Source: JAEUPI01 sp046348365 (GTDB lineage Bacteria > Pseudomonadota > Gammaproteobacteria > Burkholderiales > Burkholderiaceae_C). Taken from it: 64,000 nt of DNA. The DNA lies in assembly GCA_046348365.1 (NCBI GenBank), contig JAXMEL010000003.1:682001-746000 (forward strand), in the 5' to 3' direction. The notes beneath the pieces were generated by a model, which did no database searches, had not been told where the DNA came from, and worked only from the letters and a program-made list of their open reading frames with translations. Numbering within the stretch: position 1 is the first letter of the stretch; every line of letters starts with the position of its first letter. This document shows positions 25,967 to 35,325 of this stretch, piece after piece. Position numbers and translations under genes: made by a program.

Positions 25967-26758
25967 ATGGCCGCAGCCCACCCCACGCTCGACATCCGCG
26001 CGCTCACGGTCAACTACGCCGTCAAGGGCGGCACGTTGCAGGCGCTGGCGCCGGTCGACCTGCACATGCACGACGGTGATTTCGTCGTTGCGCTCGGCGC
26101 GTCGGGCTGCGGCAAGACGACGCTGCTGAACTGCATCGCCGGCTTCCTGCCGCCGTCGAGCGGCGAGATCCTGCTCGACGGCAAGCCGATCAGCGGCCCC
26201 GGGCCCGAGCGCGGCGTGGTGTTCCAGAAGCACGCGCTGATGCCGTGGCTCAACGTGCGCGACAACGTCGCGCTCGGTTTGCGCCTGCGCGGCGTCGATG
26301 CCGCCACGCGCCACAAGGTCGCGCTCGAGAAGCTCGCGCTCGTCGGCCTGCAGAAGTACGCCGAGCGCGCGGTGTACGAACTCTCCGGGGGCATGCAGCA
26401 GCGCGTGGGCATCGCGCGCGCGCTCGCCAGCGACCCCGAGCTGCTGCTGATGGACGAGCCGATGGGCGCGCTCGACGCGTTCACGCGCGAGCAGGTGCAG
26501 GAGATCTTGCTGCAGGCCTGGTCGAAGGCGAACAAGATGGTGTTCTTCATCACGCACTCGGTGGAGGAGGCGCTGTTCCTCGCCACGCGGCTGATCGTGA
26601 TGAGCCCGAGCCCGGGCCGCATCTCGCATGTCTACGACGACGTGCCGTTCTCGCGCCAGTTCCTGCGCGACGGCGATGCGCGCAAGGTCAAGTCGACGCC
26701 GGAGTTCATCGCCATGCGCGAAGAGGTGCTGTCGATCATCCACCGCCGGGAGCATTGA
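25967..26758 (+). CDS. tauB: Taurine ABC transporter ATPase, copy 1
   Basis: 263 residues with Walker A GASGCGKT at 44-51, signature LSGGMQQRVGIARA near 139-152, Walker B LLLMDEP and H-loop FFITHSVEEA. This is the SsuB/TauB/NrtD type that powers sulfonate uptake. AAGGAGG lies ahead of the ATG. It diverges clearly from its paralogue at 42705, yet 26532-26640 (109 bp) is identical to 43258-43366, so identity within tauB is patchy. It lies 22 bp after tauA and 1 bp before tauC. Confidence 0.92.
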   Translation: MAAAHPTLDIRALTVNYAVKGGTLQALAPVDLHMHDGDFVVALGASGCGKTTLLNCIAGFLPPSSGEILLDGKPISGPGPERGVVFQKHALMPWLNVRDNVALGLRLRGVDAATRHKVALEKLALVGLQKYAERAVYELSGGMQQRVGIARALASDPELLLMDEPMGALDAFTREQVQEILLQAWSKANKMVFFITHSVEEALFLATRLIVMSPSPGRISHVYDDVPFSRQFLRDGDARKVKSTPEFIAMREEVLSIIHRREH

Positions 26759-26759
26759 C

Positions 26760-27644
26760 ATGCCCGTTGCCACAACTGCCACCGCTGCCACCGCTGCCGT
26801 TGTCGCCCCCGCTGCCGTCGCACCCGATGCGACCGCGAGCGCAGCAGCGGTGAAGACCAGTTCGTTCAAGGTCCCCGGCGAAGGATCCAGCGCGACGATC
26901 AGCGTCGTCACCGTGACGGTGCTGATCGCCCTCTGGGCGGCGGCGACCAACCTGGGCTGGATCAAGCCACTGTTCCTGCCCACGCCGCAGGCGGTGTTCG
27001 AGCAGTTCTACGCCTACCTCACCGGCGCGGCCAACGACAAGCCGCTGTGGCAGCACTTCGTGGCCAGCATGGGGCGCGTGTTCGCGGCCTTCGTGCTGGC
27101 GGTGCTCACCGCGGTGCCGGTGGGCATCGCGATGGGCATGAGCCGGGTTGCGCGCGGCATCTTCGACCCGCCGCTGGAGTTCTACCGGCCGCTGCCGCCG
27201 CTGTCGTACCTGCCGCTGATCATCATCTGGTTCGGCATCGACGAGCTGCCCAAGGTGCTGCTGATCTACCTGAGCTGCTTCGCGCCGCTGGCGCTGGCCG
27301 CGCGCTCGGGCATGAAGAGCGCCTCGCAGGAGCAGATCAACGCCGCGTACTCGATGGGTGCCAGCTACGGCCAGGTCATCCGGCACGTCGTGCTGCCGTC
27401 GGCGCTGCCGGAGATCCTGGTGGGCATGCGCATCGCCATCGGCTTCGGCTGGACGACGCTGGTGGCTGCCGAGATGGTGGCGGCCAACGTGGGGCTGGGG
27501 CAGATGGTGCTCAACGCGTCGAACTTCCTGCGCACCGACATCGTGATCATGGGCATCATCGTGATCGGCATCGTGGCCTACCTGTTCGACCTGCTGATGC
27601 GCTGGGTCGAGCGCCGGCTGGTGCCGTGGAAGGGCAAGATGTAG
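26760..27644 (+). CDS. tauC: Taurine ABC transporter permease, copy 1
   Basis: 294 residues, six predicted helices, with the EAA loop INAAYSMGASYGQVIRHVVLPSALPEI and a TauC/SsuC-type C-terminus (RWVERRLVPWKGKM). The first 35 residues are an alanine/threonine-rich low-complexity extension not shared with the second copy. From codon 71 onward the protein is identical to copy 2, and the DNA from 26970 to 27646 shows no difference to 43636-44312. It forms the membrane channel with TauA and TauB. Confidence 0.92.
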   Translation: MPVATTATAATAAVVAPAAVAPDATASAAAVKTSSFKVPGEGSSATISVVTVTVLIALWAAATNLGWIKPLFLPTPQAVFEQFYAYLTGAANDKPLWQHFVASMGRVFAAFVLAVLTAVPVGIAMGMSRVARGIFDPPLEFYRPLPPLSYLPLIIIWFGIDELPKVLLIYLSCFAPLALAARSGMKSASQEQINAAYSMGASYGQVIRHVVLPSALPEILVGMRIAIGFGWTTLVAAEMVAANVGLGQMVLNASNFLRTDIVIMGIIVIGIVAYLFDLLMRWVERRLVPWKGKM

Positions 27645-27646
27645 GC
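26970..27646 (+). repeat. Direct repeat, tauC segment, copy 1 (partner 43636-44312)
   Basis: These 677 bp are identical to 43636-44312 by reading, at an offset of 16,666 bp. The block begins inside the first-helix region and ends two bases after the stop codon. The different offset from the tauA block reflects length changes in the diverged tauB region between them. Confidence 0.95.
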
Positions 27647-27702
27647 TTGGCCGCGGTGCCCGAGGCACAATGCAACGCCAACGGACAAGGAGCTCTGCCA
27701 CC

Positions 27703-29031
27703 ATGGGACACGCCGAACCGCAAGCCACCGCCGTCGAGGCGCGCCAGCCGTACTGGATGCCGTTCTCGCCGAACAAGGAGTTCAAGGCCGAGCCGAAGAT
27801 GTTCGCCCGCGCCAAGGGCATGTACTTCTACACGCCCGAGGGCAAGGAAGTCATCGACGCGTCGGCGGGCCTGTTCTGCGTCGCTGCCGGCCACTGCCGC
27901 GAGGAGATCGCGCGGGCCGTCTACGAGCAGCTGCAGACGCTCGATTTCACCGCGCCGTTCCTGCGCGCGCACCCCAAGGCCTTCGAGCTCGCCGAGCGCG
28001 TCACGCACTACACGCCGGCGGGGCTCAATCGCGTGTTCTTCACCAACTCGGGCTCCGAGGCGGTGGATACGGCGATGAAGATCGCGCTCGCCTACCACCG
28101 CGTGAAGGGCCAGCCGCAGCGCCAGCTGTTCGTGGCGCGCGAGCGCGCGTACCACGGCGTCAACATGGGCGGCGTGTCGCTGGCCGGCATGGTCAACAAC
28201 CGGCGCGCCTTCGGCACCGGCCTCGCCGGCGTGTACCACATGCGGCACACCGCGCTGCCCGAGAACAGGTTCGTGAAGGGCCAGCCCGACAAGGGCGCCG
28301 ACCTCGCCGACGACCTGCTGCGCTTGTGCAACCTCTACGGCGGCGAGAACATCGCGGCCGTCTTCGTCGAGCCCACGGCGGGTTCGTTCGGCTGCCTGCC
28401 GCCGCCCAAGGGCTACCTCAATCGCCTGCGCGAGATCGCCACGCAGCACGGCATCTTGCTGGTGTTCGACGAGGTCATCACCGGCTGGGGCCGCATGGGC
28501 GCGAACTTCGGCGCGCAGGCGTTCGGCGTCACGCCCGACCTGCTCACCATGGCCAAGGCGATCACCAACGGCGCGCAGCCGATGGGCGCGGTGGCCGCGC
28601 GGCAGGACATCTACGACACCATCACCGAGGCCGGCCCGGCCAAGGGCGTGGAGTTCTTCCACGGCTACACCTATAGCGCGCACCCGGCGTCGTGCGCGGC
28701 GGGGCTGGCGATGATGGACATCTTCGCCAAGGAGAAGTTGATCGAGCGCGCCGCTGCGATGAGCCCGAAGTTCATCGACGCGATCCACGCGCTGCGCGAC
28801 TGCCCGATCGTCACCGACATCCGCTCGGTGGGCATGATGGCGGCGGTCGACGTGGCCGTCGACGGCACACCCGGCGCGCGCGGGCACGAGGCGCAGAAGC
28901 GCCTGTACGACGCCGGGCTCAACCTCAAGAGCACCGGCGACGCACTGATCGTGGCGCCGCCGCTGGTGATGGAAGACAAACACCTCGACGAAATCGTCGC
29001 CAAGCTGCGCCAGGTGCTGCAGCGACTCTGA
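27703..29031 (+). CDS. Class III omega-amino acid:pyruvate aminotransferase (candidate taurine aminotransferase)
   Basis: 442 residues. Class III fold with PLP lysine K285 in TMAKAITNGAQPMG, the FVEPTAGSFGCLPPPKGYLNRL block and the GVEFFHGYTYSAHPASCAA loop. The YWMPFSPNKEFKAEPKMF start resembles beta-alanine:pyruvate aminotransferases more than the characterised Tpa of Bilophila, as far as I recall those sequences. As the last gene of tauABC (58 bp after tauC, AGGAG at 27688-27692) it probably transaminates an imported omega-amine, with taurine or hypotaurine to sulfoacetaldehyde as the obvious candidate. Beta-alanine or GABA are alternatives. Confidence 0.75.
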   Translation: MGHAEPQATAVEARQPYWMPFSPNKEFKAEPKMFARAKGMYFYTPEGKEVIDASAGLFCVAAGHCREEIARAVYEQLQTLDFTAPFLRAHPKAFELAERVTHYTPAGLNRVFFTNSGSEAVDTAMKIALAYHRVKGQPQRQLFVARERAYHGVNMGGVSLAGMVNNRRAFGTGLAGVYHMRHTALPENRFVKGQPDKGADLADDLLRLCNLYGGENIAAVFVEPTAGSFGCLPPPKGYLNRLREIATQHGILLVFDEVITGWGRMGANFGAQAFGVTPDLLTMAKAITNGAQPMGAVAARQDIYDTITEAGPAKGVEFFHGYTYSAHPASCAAGLAMMDIFAKEKLIERAAAMSPKFIDAIHALRDCPIVTDIRSVGMMAAVDVAVDGTPGARGHEAQKRLYDAGLNLKSTGDALIVAPPLVMEDKHLDEIVAKLRQVLQRL

Positions 29032-29162
29032 TCGTCGCGCGGGCCAGCAGCGGCTGCCACGGCCGGCGCGGGCGGCGCCCTTAGCGTTGCCCCCGGGGTG
29101 CAAACCGGCCCCGGTGCGGTATCGTCGGCGGAGTCCGGCCATTCGATTTCAGGAGTCTGTCG

Positions 29163-30170
29163 ATGAGCAGTCGTTGGGAGCCCTTGTCGCGCGCCCTCGG
29201 TGCATGTGCGTTGGTGCTGGGCGTGGCCCTGCCGGCGCAGGCCGCGTGGGTGCCGGAAAAGCCCGTGGAATTCGTGGTGCCCGCCGGCACCGGCGGCGGC
29301 GCCGACCAGATGGCGCGCCTGATCCAGGGCATCGTGGCCAAGCACAAGCTGATGAGCCAGCCGCTGATCGTGGTCAACAAGTCCGGCGGCGCCGGTGCCG
29401 AGGGCTTCCTCGACGTGAAGGGCAGCAAGGGCGACGGCCACAAGATCGTCATCACGCTGTCGAACCTGTTCACCACGCCGCTGGCCACCGGCGTGCCGTT
29501 CAATTGGCGCGACCTGACCCCGGTGGCGATGATGGCGCTCGACCAGTTCGTGCTGTGGGTCAATGCCGACACGCCGTACCAGAACGCCAAGCAGTACGTC
29601 GACGCGGTCAAGGCCGCCGGCCCGCTGAAGATGAAGATGGGCGGCACCGGCTCCAAGCAGGAAGACCAGATCATCACGGTCAGCCTGGAGAAGGCCACCG
29701 GCACGAAGTTCATCTACGTGCCGTTCAAGGGCGGCGGCGACGTGGCGGTGCAGCTCACCGGCAAGCACATCGACTCCACGGTCAACAACCCGATCGAGGC
29801 GGTGGCCCAGTGGCGCGCCGGCCAGCTGCGCCCGCTGTGCGTGTTCGACGACAAGCGCATGCCCTACAAGGAGCCGCTGGCGGCGGGCAAGTCGTGGGGC
29901 GACATCCCGACCTGCAAGGAGGCCGGCGTACCCACCGAGTACCTGATGCTGCGCGGCATCTTCATGCCGCCGGGCGTCAAGCCCGAGCAGGCGGCGTTCT
30001 ACGTCGACCTGCTCAAGAAGGTGCGCGAGACGCCCGACTGGAAGGACTTCATCAAGCTCGGAGCGTTCAACGACACCTTCATGTCCGGCGCTGATTACGT
30101 GAAGTGGGTCGAGAAGAACGAGGCCATGCACGTGATGCTGATGAAGGACGCCGGCTTCATCGCCAAGTGA
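29163..30170 (+). CDS. tctC: Tripartite tricarboxylate transporter substrate-binding protein (TctC/Bug family)
   Basis: 335 residues with a signal peptide ending PAQAA. The Bug fold shows PVEFVVPAGTGGGADQMARLIQ, the VVNKSGGAGAEGF loop and a central MGGTGSKQEDQI. Bug proteins bind carboxylates in the periplasm. It starts a tctC-tctB-tctA operon with AGGAG at 29151-29155. The ligand is a small carboxylate of unknown identity; the following CoA-transferase gene hints at a dicarboxylate such as oxalate or a related acid. Confidence 0.88.
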   Translation: MSSRWEPLSRALGACALVLGVALPAQAAWVPEKPVEFVVPAGTGGGADQMARLIQGIVAKHKLMSQPLIVVNKSGGAGAEGFLDVKGSKGDGHKIVITLSNLFTTPLATGVPFNWRDLTPVAMMALDQFVLWVNADTPYQNAKQYVDAVKAAGPLKMKMGGTGSKQEDQIITVSLEKATGTKFIYVPFKGGGDVAVQLTGKHIDSTVNNPIEAVAQWRAGQLRPLCVFDDKRMPYKEPLAAGKSWGDIPTCKEAGVPTEYLMLRGIFMPPGVKPEQAAFYVDLLKKVRETPDWKDFIKLGAFNDTFMSGADYVKWVEKNEAMHVMLMKDAGFIAK

Positions 30171-30685
30171 CGGCACCCGATTCGAGCACCGCCGCCGGCG
30201 CGGCGGGCATCTCGCGCCGCAGCGTCGAGATGGCGGTGGCGGCGGTGCTGTTCCTGCTGGGCGCCGTGGTGGCGGTGGCGAGCTGGCAGCTCGGCGCCGG
30301 CTGGCGCGACGACGGGCCCGGCGCGGGCTACTTCCCCTTCTACATCGGGCTGCTGATCTGCGTGCCGTCGGCGCTGGTGTTCGTGGCGGCGCTGCGCGGC
30401 GAGCACGACGACGACGTGTTCGTCACCTATGCCCAGCTGAGGCTGGTGATGACGGTGCTGCTGCCGACGCTGGGCTTCGTGGTGGGGGTGCAGCTGCTCG
30501 GGCTGTACGTGGGCTCGGTGCTGTTCATCGCCGCCTTCATGGTCGCCGTGGGCAGGTACCCGCTGCTGCGCAGCACGGTGATCGCGCTCGGCTTCGCGGC
30601 GCTGATGTTCTTGACCTTCGAGGTCTGGTTCAAGGTGCCGCTGTACAAGGGCATGTTCAATCTGCTCGCCTTCCTGGGCTATTGA
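30167..30685 (+). CDS. tctB: Tripartite tricarboxylate transporter small membrane protein (TctB)
   Basis: 172 residues with four predicted helices. GPGAGYFPFYIGLLICVPSALVF is the conserved TctB block, and the end LYKGMFNLLAFLGY is typical. The start is a GTG whose bases overlap the tctC stop (GTGA), which gives a normal N-terminus. It is translationally coupled to tctC and followed 9 bp later by tctA. Confidence 0.85.
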   Translation: MTAPDSSTAAGAAGISRRSVEMAVAAVLFLLGAVVAVASWQLGAGWRDDGPGAGYFPFYIGLLICVPSALVFVAALRGEHDDDVFVTYAQLRLVMTVLLPTLGFVVGVQLLGLYVGSVLFIAAFMVAVGRYPLLRSTVIALGFAALMFLTFEVWFKVPLYKGMFNLLAFLGY

Positions 30686-30694
30686 GGCGCCGAC

Positions 30695-32206
30695 GTGTCA
30701 GAGATCGCATCGCTCGTCAACGGCTTCGTCGTCGTCCTCTCGCCGTTCAACCTGCTGCTGATGATGCTGGGCATCGTGCTCGGCGTGGTGATCGGCGTGC
30801 TGCCGGGCCTGGGCGGCGCCAACGGCGTGGCGATCCTGCTGCCGCTGACGTTCAGCATGCCGCCCACGTCGGCCATCATCCTGCTGTCGTGCATCTACTG
30901 GGGGGCGCTGTTCGGCGGCGCGATCACCTCGGTGCTGTTCAACATCCCCGGCGAGCCGTGGTCGGTGGCGACCACCTTCGACGGCTACCCGATGGCGCAG
31001 CAGGGCCGCGCCGGCGAGGCGCTGACGGCGGCCTTCACCAGCTCGTTCGTCGGCGCTTTCTTCGCGGTGCTGATGATCACCTTCCTCGCGCCGCTGGTGG
31101 CCAGGTTCGCGCTCAAGTTCGGGCCGCCGGAATTCTTCGCCGTCTACCTGCTCACGTTCTGCAGCTTCGTCGGCATGGGCAAGGGCTCGCCGATGAAGAT
31201 CCTGGCCGCGATGATGCTTGGCTTCGCGCTCGCCGCGGTGGGCATGGACACCGTGACCGGCCAGCTGCGGCTGACCTTCGGCATCCCCGATCTGATGCGC
31301 GGCTTCGACTTCCTGATCGCGGTGATCGGCCTGTTCGGCATCGGCGAGATCCTGCTGTCGATGGAAGAAGGCCTCGAGTTCAAGGGCCGCGCGGCGCGCA
31401 TCAACACGCGCGTGGTGCTCGACACCTGGAAGCGGCTGCCCGCGTACTGGGTCACGTCGCTGCGCAGCACGCTGATCGGCATCTGGATGGGCATCACGCC
31501 GGGCGGCGCCACGCCGGCCTCGTTCATGAGCTACGGCATGGCCAAGAAGATGTCGCCGCGCGGCGAGAAGTTCGGCAAGGGCGAGATCGAGGGCGTGATC
31601 GCGCCCGAGACGGCGGCGCATGCCGCCGGCACCAGCGCGCTGCTGCCGATGATCGCGCTCGGCATCCCCGGTTCGCCGACGGCGGCGGTGCTGCTCGGCG
31701 GCCTGCTGATCTGGGGCCTGCAGCCCGGGCCGCTGCTGTTCGTCGAGCAGAAGGAGTTCGTCTGGGGCCTCATCGCCAGCATGTACCTCGGCAACATCGC
31801 CGGGCTCGTCGTGGTGCTGACGTCGGTGCCGCTCTTCGCGTCGATCCTGCGCATCCCGTTCGCGATCATCGCGCCGATCATCGTCGCCATCTGCGCGATC
31901 GGCGCCTACACCGTGCACAACGCGATGCTCGACGTGTGGTTCATGCTCGGCTTCGGCGTGATCGGCTACGTGTTCAAGAAGCTCGACTTCCCGCTCGCGC
32001 CGCTGGTGCTGGCGGTGGTGCTGGGCGACCGCGCCGAGGACTCGTTCCGCCAGTCGATGCTGCTGTCGCAGGGCAGCCTGGGTATCCTGTGGTCCAACCC
32101 GCTGGTGGGCACGATCACCACGCTGGCGCTGGTGCTGCTGTTCTGGCCGCTGGTGGCCCCGCTGCGGCAATGGGCGCGCCTGCGCTACGACGCGGCACGC
32201 CGCTGA
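30695..32206 (+). CDS. tctA: Tripartite tricarboxylate transporter large membrane protein (TctA)
   Basis: 503 residues with about twelve predicted helices. The GVLPGLGGANGVAILLPLTF block near residue 31 and ITPGGATPASFMSYGMAKK in the middle are the two repeated TctA signature loops. The start is GTG at 30695. It forms the transport pathway for the substrate captured by TctC, driven by an ion gradient rather than ATP. Confidence 0.92.
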   Translation: MSEIASLVNGFVVVLSPFNLLLMMLGIVLGVVIGVLPGLGGANGVAILLPLTFSMPPTSAIILLSCIYWGALFGGAITSVLFNIPGEPWSVATTFDGYPMAQQGRAGEALTAAFTSSFVGAFFAVLMITFLAPLVARFALKFGPPEFFAVYLLTFCSFVGMGKGSPMKILAAMMLGFALAAVGMDTVTGQLRLTFGIPDLMRGFDFLIAVIGLFGIGEILLSMEEGLEFKGRAARINTRVVLDTWKRLPAYWVTSLRSTLIGIWMGITPGGATPASFMSYGMAKKMSPRGEKFGKGEIEGVIAPETAAHAAGTSALLPMIALGIPGSPTAAVLLGGLLIWGLQPGPLLFVEQKEFVWGLIASMYLGNIAGLVVVLTSVPLFASILRIPFAIIAPIIVAICAIGAYTVHNAMLDVWFMLGFGVIGYVFKKLDFPLAPLVLAVVLGDRAEDSFRQSMLLSQGSLGILWSNPLVGTITTLALVLLFWPLVAPLRQWARLRYDAARR

Positions 32207-32240
32207 GAAGATCCTCGCCAACTTCTTCTAGGAAACCGCC

Positions 32241-33509
32241 ATGGAAGCCCTCAAAGACGTCCGCATCCTCGACATGACCCACGTGCAGGCCGGCCCCACC
32301 TGCTCGCAGCTGCTGGCCTGGATGGGCGCCGACGTGATCAAGCTCGAGCCGCCGGTGGGCGACGCCACGCGCGGCCAGCTGCGCGACGTGCCGGGTGCCG
32401 ACAGCCTGTACTTCACGATGCTCAACTGCAACAAGCGCTCGATCGTCGTGAACATGAAGTCCGAGGCCGGCAAGCAGGTGTTCGTCGACCTGCTGAAGAC
32501 CTGCGACATCATCATGGAGAACTTCGGCCCCGGCGTGCTCGACCGCTTCGGCTTCACGTGGGAGAAGATCCACGAGATCAACCCGCGCATCGTGATGGGC
32601 TCGATCAAGGGCTTCGGCTCGAGCGGCCCGTACGCCGACTTCAAGGCCTACGAGAACGTGGCGCAGGCGATGGGCGGCGCGATGAGCACCACCGGCATCC
32701 CCGACGGCCCGCCGTACGTGACCGGCGCGCAGATCGGCGACTCGGGCACCGGGCTGCACCTGGCGATCGGCCTGCTCGCGGCGCTGCACCAGCGCGACCG
32801 CACCGGGCAGGGCCAGTACGTCGAGGTGGCGATGATGGACGGCGTGATGAACCTGTGCCGCGTGAAGTGGCGCGACCATCAACGCCTGACGCGCCAGGCA
32901 CTGGCCGAGTATTCGGTGCCTACCTACCAGGGCATGGGCGCCACGCCGCGCGCGGGCAACGACTCCGGCGGCGGCCAGCTCGGCAACGCGATCCACTGCA
33001 AGCCGCACGGCGCCAACGACTGGATCTACGTGGTGGTGCAGGAGGCGGTGTGGGAGGCGCTGGCCAACCGCATCGGGCCCGACGTGCACGTGCCCGACCT
33101 CGCGCGCGACCCGCGCATGGCCACCATCGGCGAGCGGCGCAAGAACCAGGCGCTGATGTGGACGCTGATCAACAAGTTCGCCGAGAACTACACCAAGCGC
33201 GAGTTCATGGCGATCCTCAACGAGCTCGACGTGCCGTGCGGGCCGATCATGTCGACCGAGGATCTGGCCAACGACGAGCACGTGCGCGGCCGCCAGATGT
33301 GGGTCGAGCTCGACCATCCGCAGCGCGGCAAGTGGTTCAACGTGGGCATGCCGATCAAGCTCTCGGCCTCGCCGGCGGTGGTCGAGCGCTCGCCGCTGCT
33401 GGGCGAGCACACCGACGAGATCCTGACGCAGGTGCTCGGCTACGGCGCCGACAAGGTGGCGCAGCTGAAGGCGGCGGGGGCGTTCACGAATCCGCCGAAG
33501 AAGGCGTAG
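32241..33509 (+). CDS. frc: Formyl-CoA:oxalate CoA-transferase-like class III CoA-transferase
   Basis: 422 residues, a family III CoA-transferase. THVQAGPTCSQLLAWMGADVIKLE, NCNKRSIVVNMK and MENFGPGVLDRFGFTWE match Frc from Oxalobacter closely, and the catalytic aspartate is D167 in QIGDSGTG. Frc moves CoA from formyl-CoA to oxalate. A GGGG-rich loop (DSGGGQLG) is also Frc-like. Oxalyl-CoA decarboxylase is not in the window, so oxalate use is not proven; other CaiB-type acids are possible. AGGAAA precedes the ATG, 34 bp after tctA, suggesting one operon in which tctCBA imports the acid that this enzyme activates. Confidence 0.75.
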   Translation: MEALKDVRILDMTHVQAGPTCSQLLAWMGADVIKLEPPVGDATRGQLRDVPGADSLYFTMLNCNKRSIVVNMKSEAGKQVFVDLLKTCDIIMENFGPGVLDRFGFTWEKIHEINPRIVMGSIKGFGSSGPYADFKAYENVAQAMGGAMSTTGIPDGPPYVTGAQIGDSGTGLHLAIGLLAALHQRDRTGQGQYVEVAMMDGVMNLCRVKWRDHQRLTRQALAEYSVPTYQGMGATPRAGNDSGGGQLGNAIHCKPHGANDWIYVVVQEAVWEALANRIGPDVHVPDLARDPRMATIGERRKNQALMWTLINKFAENYTKREFMAILNELDVPCGPIMSTEDLANDEHVRGRQMWVELDHPQRGKWFNVGMPIKLSASPAVVERSPLLGEHTDEILTQVLGYGADKVAQLKAAGAFTNPPKKA

Positions 33510-33525
33510 TTCATCGGGTTGTCGT

Positions 33526-33567
33526 TCGAAGCGCCCAGGCCTGCCCCAACCCGCCTTTGCCTCGCTC
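33526..33567. repeat. Fragment of a dispersed intergenic repeat
   Basis: This 42-bp piece holds the sequence GCCCAGGCCTGCCCCAACCC followed by GCCTTTGCC. It is also found at the right ends of the elements at 39943-39987 and 48741-48780 and, inverted, at 39639-39683. It lies between the converging frc and reductase-like genes. Confidence 0.75.
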
Positions 33568-33586
33568 AGACTCCCAAACGACAGAT

Positions 33587-34663
33587 CTACGCCGTAGCCT
33601 TCCGGTTCTCAGCCAGCTTCGCATCCACCAGCGCCACCGTCTCGTCGATGGCCGGATGCTTCTGCCCGCGCGCGGCGGCGATGGTCTGCACCAGCTTGTC
33701 CACGCGCTCCACGTTGGCCGCGCCGCCGTACACCGCGCGCGCCACCGACGACGGGTTCACCAGGCTCTTCGCGGCGGCGGCGTACTTCTCGAACGGCACC
33801 AGGTCTTCGTCTTTCGCGCCGAGCGACTTGCACAGGTCTGCCACCCATTGGTAGACGTGGCGCGACAGCTCGGGGTCGCTGTGCACGGCGCGCTCGATCG
33901 GGCGGATGCCGTCCTTGTGGATGCAGCGGTAGTTGCCCGCCATCAGCATGCTCCACTTGGCCAGCGGCACGTAGATGTTGTCGTGCACCTTGAGCTTCAC
34001 CGGCAGCTCGAGCGGGCCGTTGCCGGCGTCGTAGCGCGCGGCTTCGATGTCTGATTCCAGCCGCTGCAGCATCGCCGTGTGCGCCGCATTGCCGAACGGC
34101 GCGCTCTTGAAGTTCGTGGGCAGCCGCACCTCGAGCACGTTGCTCGGCTGGCCCGCCGGGCGCACGGCCTGCGGGTCGGGGCTGCACAGCGCGATCGCTC
34201 CGGGCTCGAAGCCGTCCCACACCGACGCATCGGTGTAGCTCGTGCGGCAGGCCTTCACGTCGATGCCAGCGATGCGCGCCAGATACGGCAGCGGCGGCAT
34301 GTTCATCAGCGACAGGCACGGCAGCTTCGCCTGCGCGATCGCATGCATCAGCGCCTTCACGTCGGCGGCGGCGTACTGCGGCTCCTGCATCGCCAGCACC
34401 ACGAGCTGGTAGTCGCCGAGCTTCACCTCGCCGGGGCCGGCGGCATCGACCTTGCCGGGCAGCCGGCGCGAATCGACCTCCACCGGCGCCGGCTGGCCCT
34501 TGACCGGCATGCGCGTGCGAATGCCTTCGCCGTTGATCAGCGCCGCGTTGGCGGGGCGGCACACCAGCGTCGCGTCGTGGCCGGCCATCAACAGCTTGGA
34601 GGCCAGCAGCGAGCCATACGACGCGCCGAGGATCAGCACGTTCACCGGTTTGGATTGGGCCAT
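33587..34663 (-). CDS. Ketopantoate reductase-like (ApbA/PanE superfamily) protein
   Basis: 358 residues. The N-terminal Rossmann block VNVLILGASYGSLLASKLLMAGHDATLVCR fits the ApbA/PanE superfamily, with LVVLAMQEPQYAAADV after it. The C-terminal half (KLKVHDNIYVPLAKWSMLMAGNYRC) corresponds to the helical substrate domain, but the usual ketopantoate-site residues are not clearly conserved. A different 2-keto or opine-like substrate is therefore likely. GAGGAGG sits about nine bases before the ATG. It converges on frc and is divergent from a small hypothetical gene. Confidence 0.65.
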   Translation of the reverse strand: MAQSKPVNVLILGASYGSLLASKLLMAGHDATLVCRPANAALINGEGIRTRMPVKGQPAPVEVDSRRLPGKVDAAGPGEVKLGDYQLVVLAMQEPQYAAADVKALMHAIAQAKLPCLSLMNMPPLPYLARIAGIDVKACRTSYTDASVWDGFEPGAIALCSPDPQAVRPAGQPSNVLEVRLPTNFKSAPFGNAAHTAMLQRLESDIEAARYDAGNGPLELPVKLKVHDNIYVPLAKWSMLMAGNYRCIHKDGIRPIERAVHSDPELSRHVYQWVADLCKSLGAKDEDLVPFEKYAAAAKSLVNPSSVARAVYGGAANVERVDKLVQTIAAARGQKHPAIDETVALVDAKLAENRKATA

Positions 34664-34983
34664 GGTGGAAGAACCTCCTCGATCGCGAACATCCGGCGCT
34701 GCGTGCACGCGTCGCCGCTCGGCGCCCAGCATACCCGGCGCGTGCTGCAGGCCGCGAACGCCGTGCGCACGACAGCATTGCCTCTGCGCTGCGAGGCAGT
34801 TGCTGCAATGCAACATGGGCACAAACCCCCACAGGGACATCCCGCCTTGTGTGTGGTTTCGCGACCAACAAGCCCGCAGCGCCGGGTTGTGGCGGCGCCG
34901 GGCGTGCGCTTCACTGTGCAGGCGCGACGCGCCACGCGCGCGCGCGGCGCGAGGGTTGCAGCGAGCGGACGAGGAGTCGGGCG
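34664..34983. promoter_or_regulatory. 320-bp divergent intergenic region with a small dyad
   Basis: The gap between the reductase-like gene and a small hypothetical gene contains the dyad GTTGC-TGCAAT-GCAAC at 34799-34814 in its least GC-rich part. Its size and form fit a transcription-factor half-site pair, but no neighbouring regulator gene supports a specific assignment. GAGGAG at 34973-34978 is the ribosome site of the forward gene. Confidence 0.3.
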
Positions 34984-35316
34984 ATGTTCCAGAAGGCATG
35001 GGCAGCATCGGGGTCGTTCTGGCCGCGCTCGAACACGCGCTATCTGAGCGGGCCCGCCACCGCGGTGGCCAAGATGGCCGAGCTGCGCGAGGAGTTCGAG
35101 CAGGCGCTGCGCGGCGTGTACGGGCAGGGCGCGAGCCTGCTGCGCTCGCGCGTGCGCGGTGCCGACCTGCCCGACGACCTCTGGTACCTGCGCACCGAGA
35201 TCTTCGAGCAGGTGTCGCGCGCGATCAGCCAGGCCGAGGCGGCCGCGCGGCTGCGCGACCTCGACGCGCTGTTCGAGCCGGTGCGCGGGCGCACGCGCAT
35301 CGGCGGCGCGCGCTGA
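34984..35316 (+). CDS. Hypothetical protein, 110 residues
   Basis: I do not recognise this protein. It starts MFQKAWAASGSFWP and is mostly charged helix (ELREEFEQALRGVYGQGASLL, EIFEQVSRAISQAEAAARLRDLDALF). It has no signal peptide or membrane segment. Coding is supported by GAGGAG six bases before the ATG and by codon use like its neighbours. It converges with the polyamine-type permease gene, ending 9 bp from it. Confidence 0.55.
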   Translation: MFQKAWAASGSFWPRSNTRYLSGPATAVAKMAELREEFEQALRGVYGQGASLLRSRVRGADLPDDLWYLRTEIFEQVSRAISQAEAAARLRDLDALFEPVRGRTRIGGAR

Positions 35317-35325
35317 AGCGGCCGC

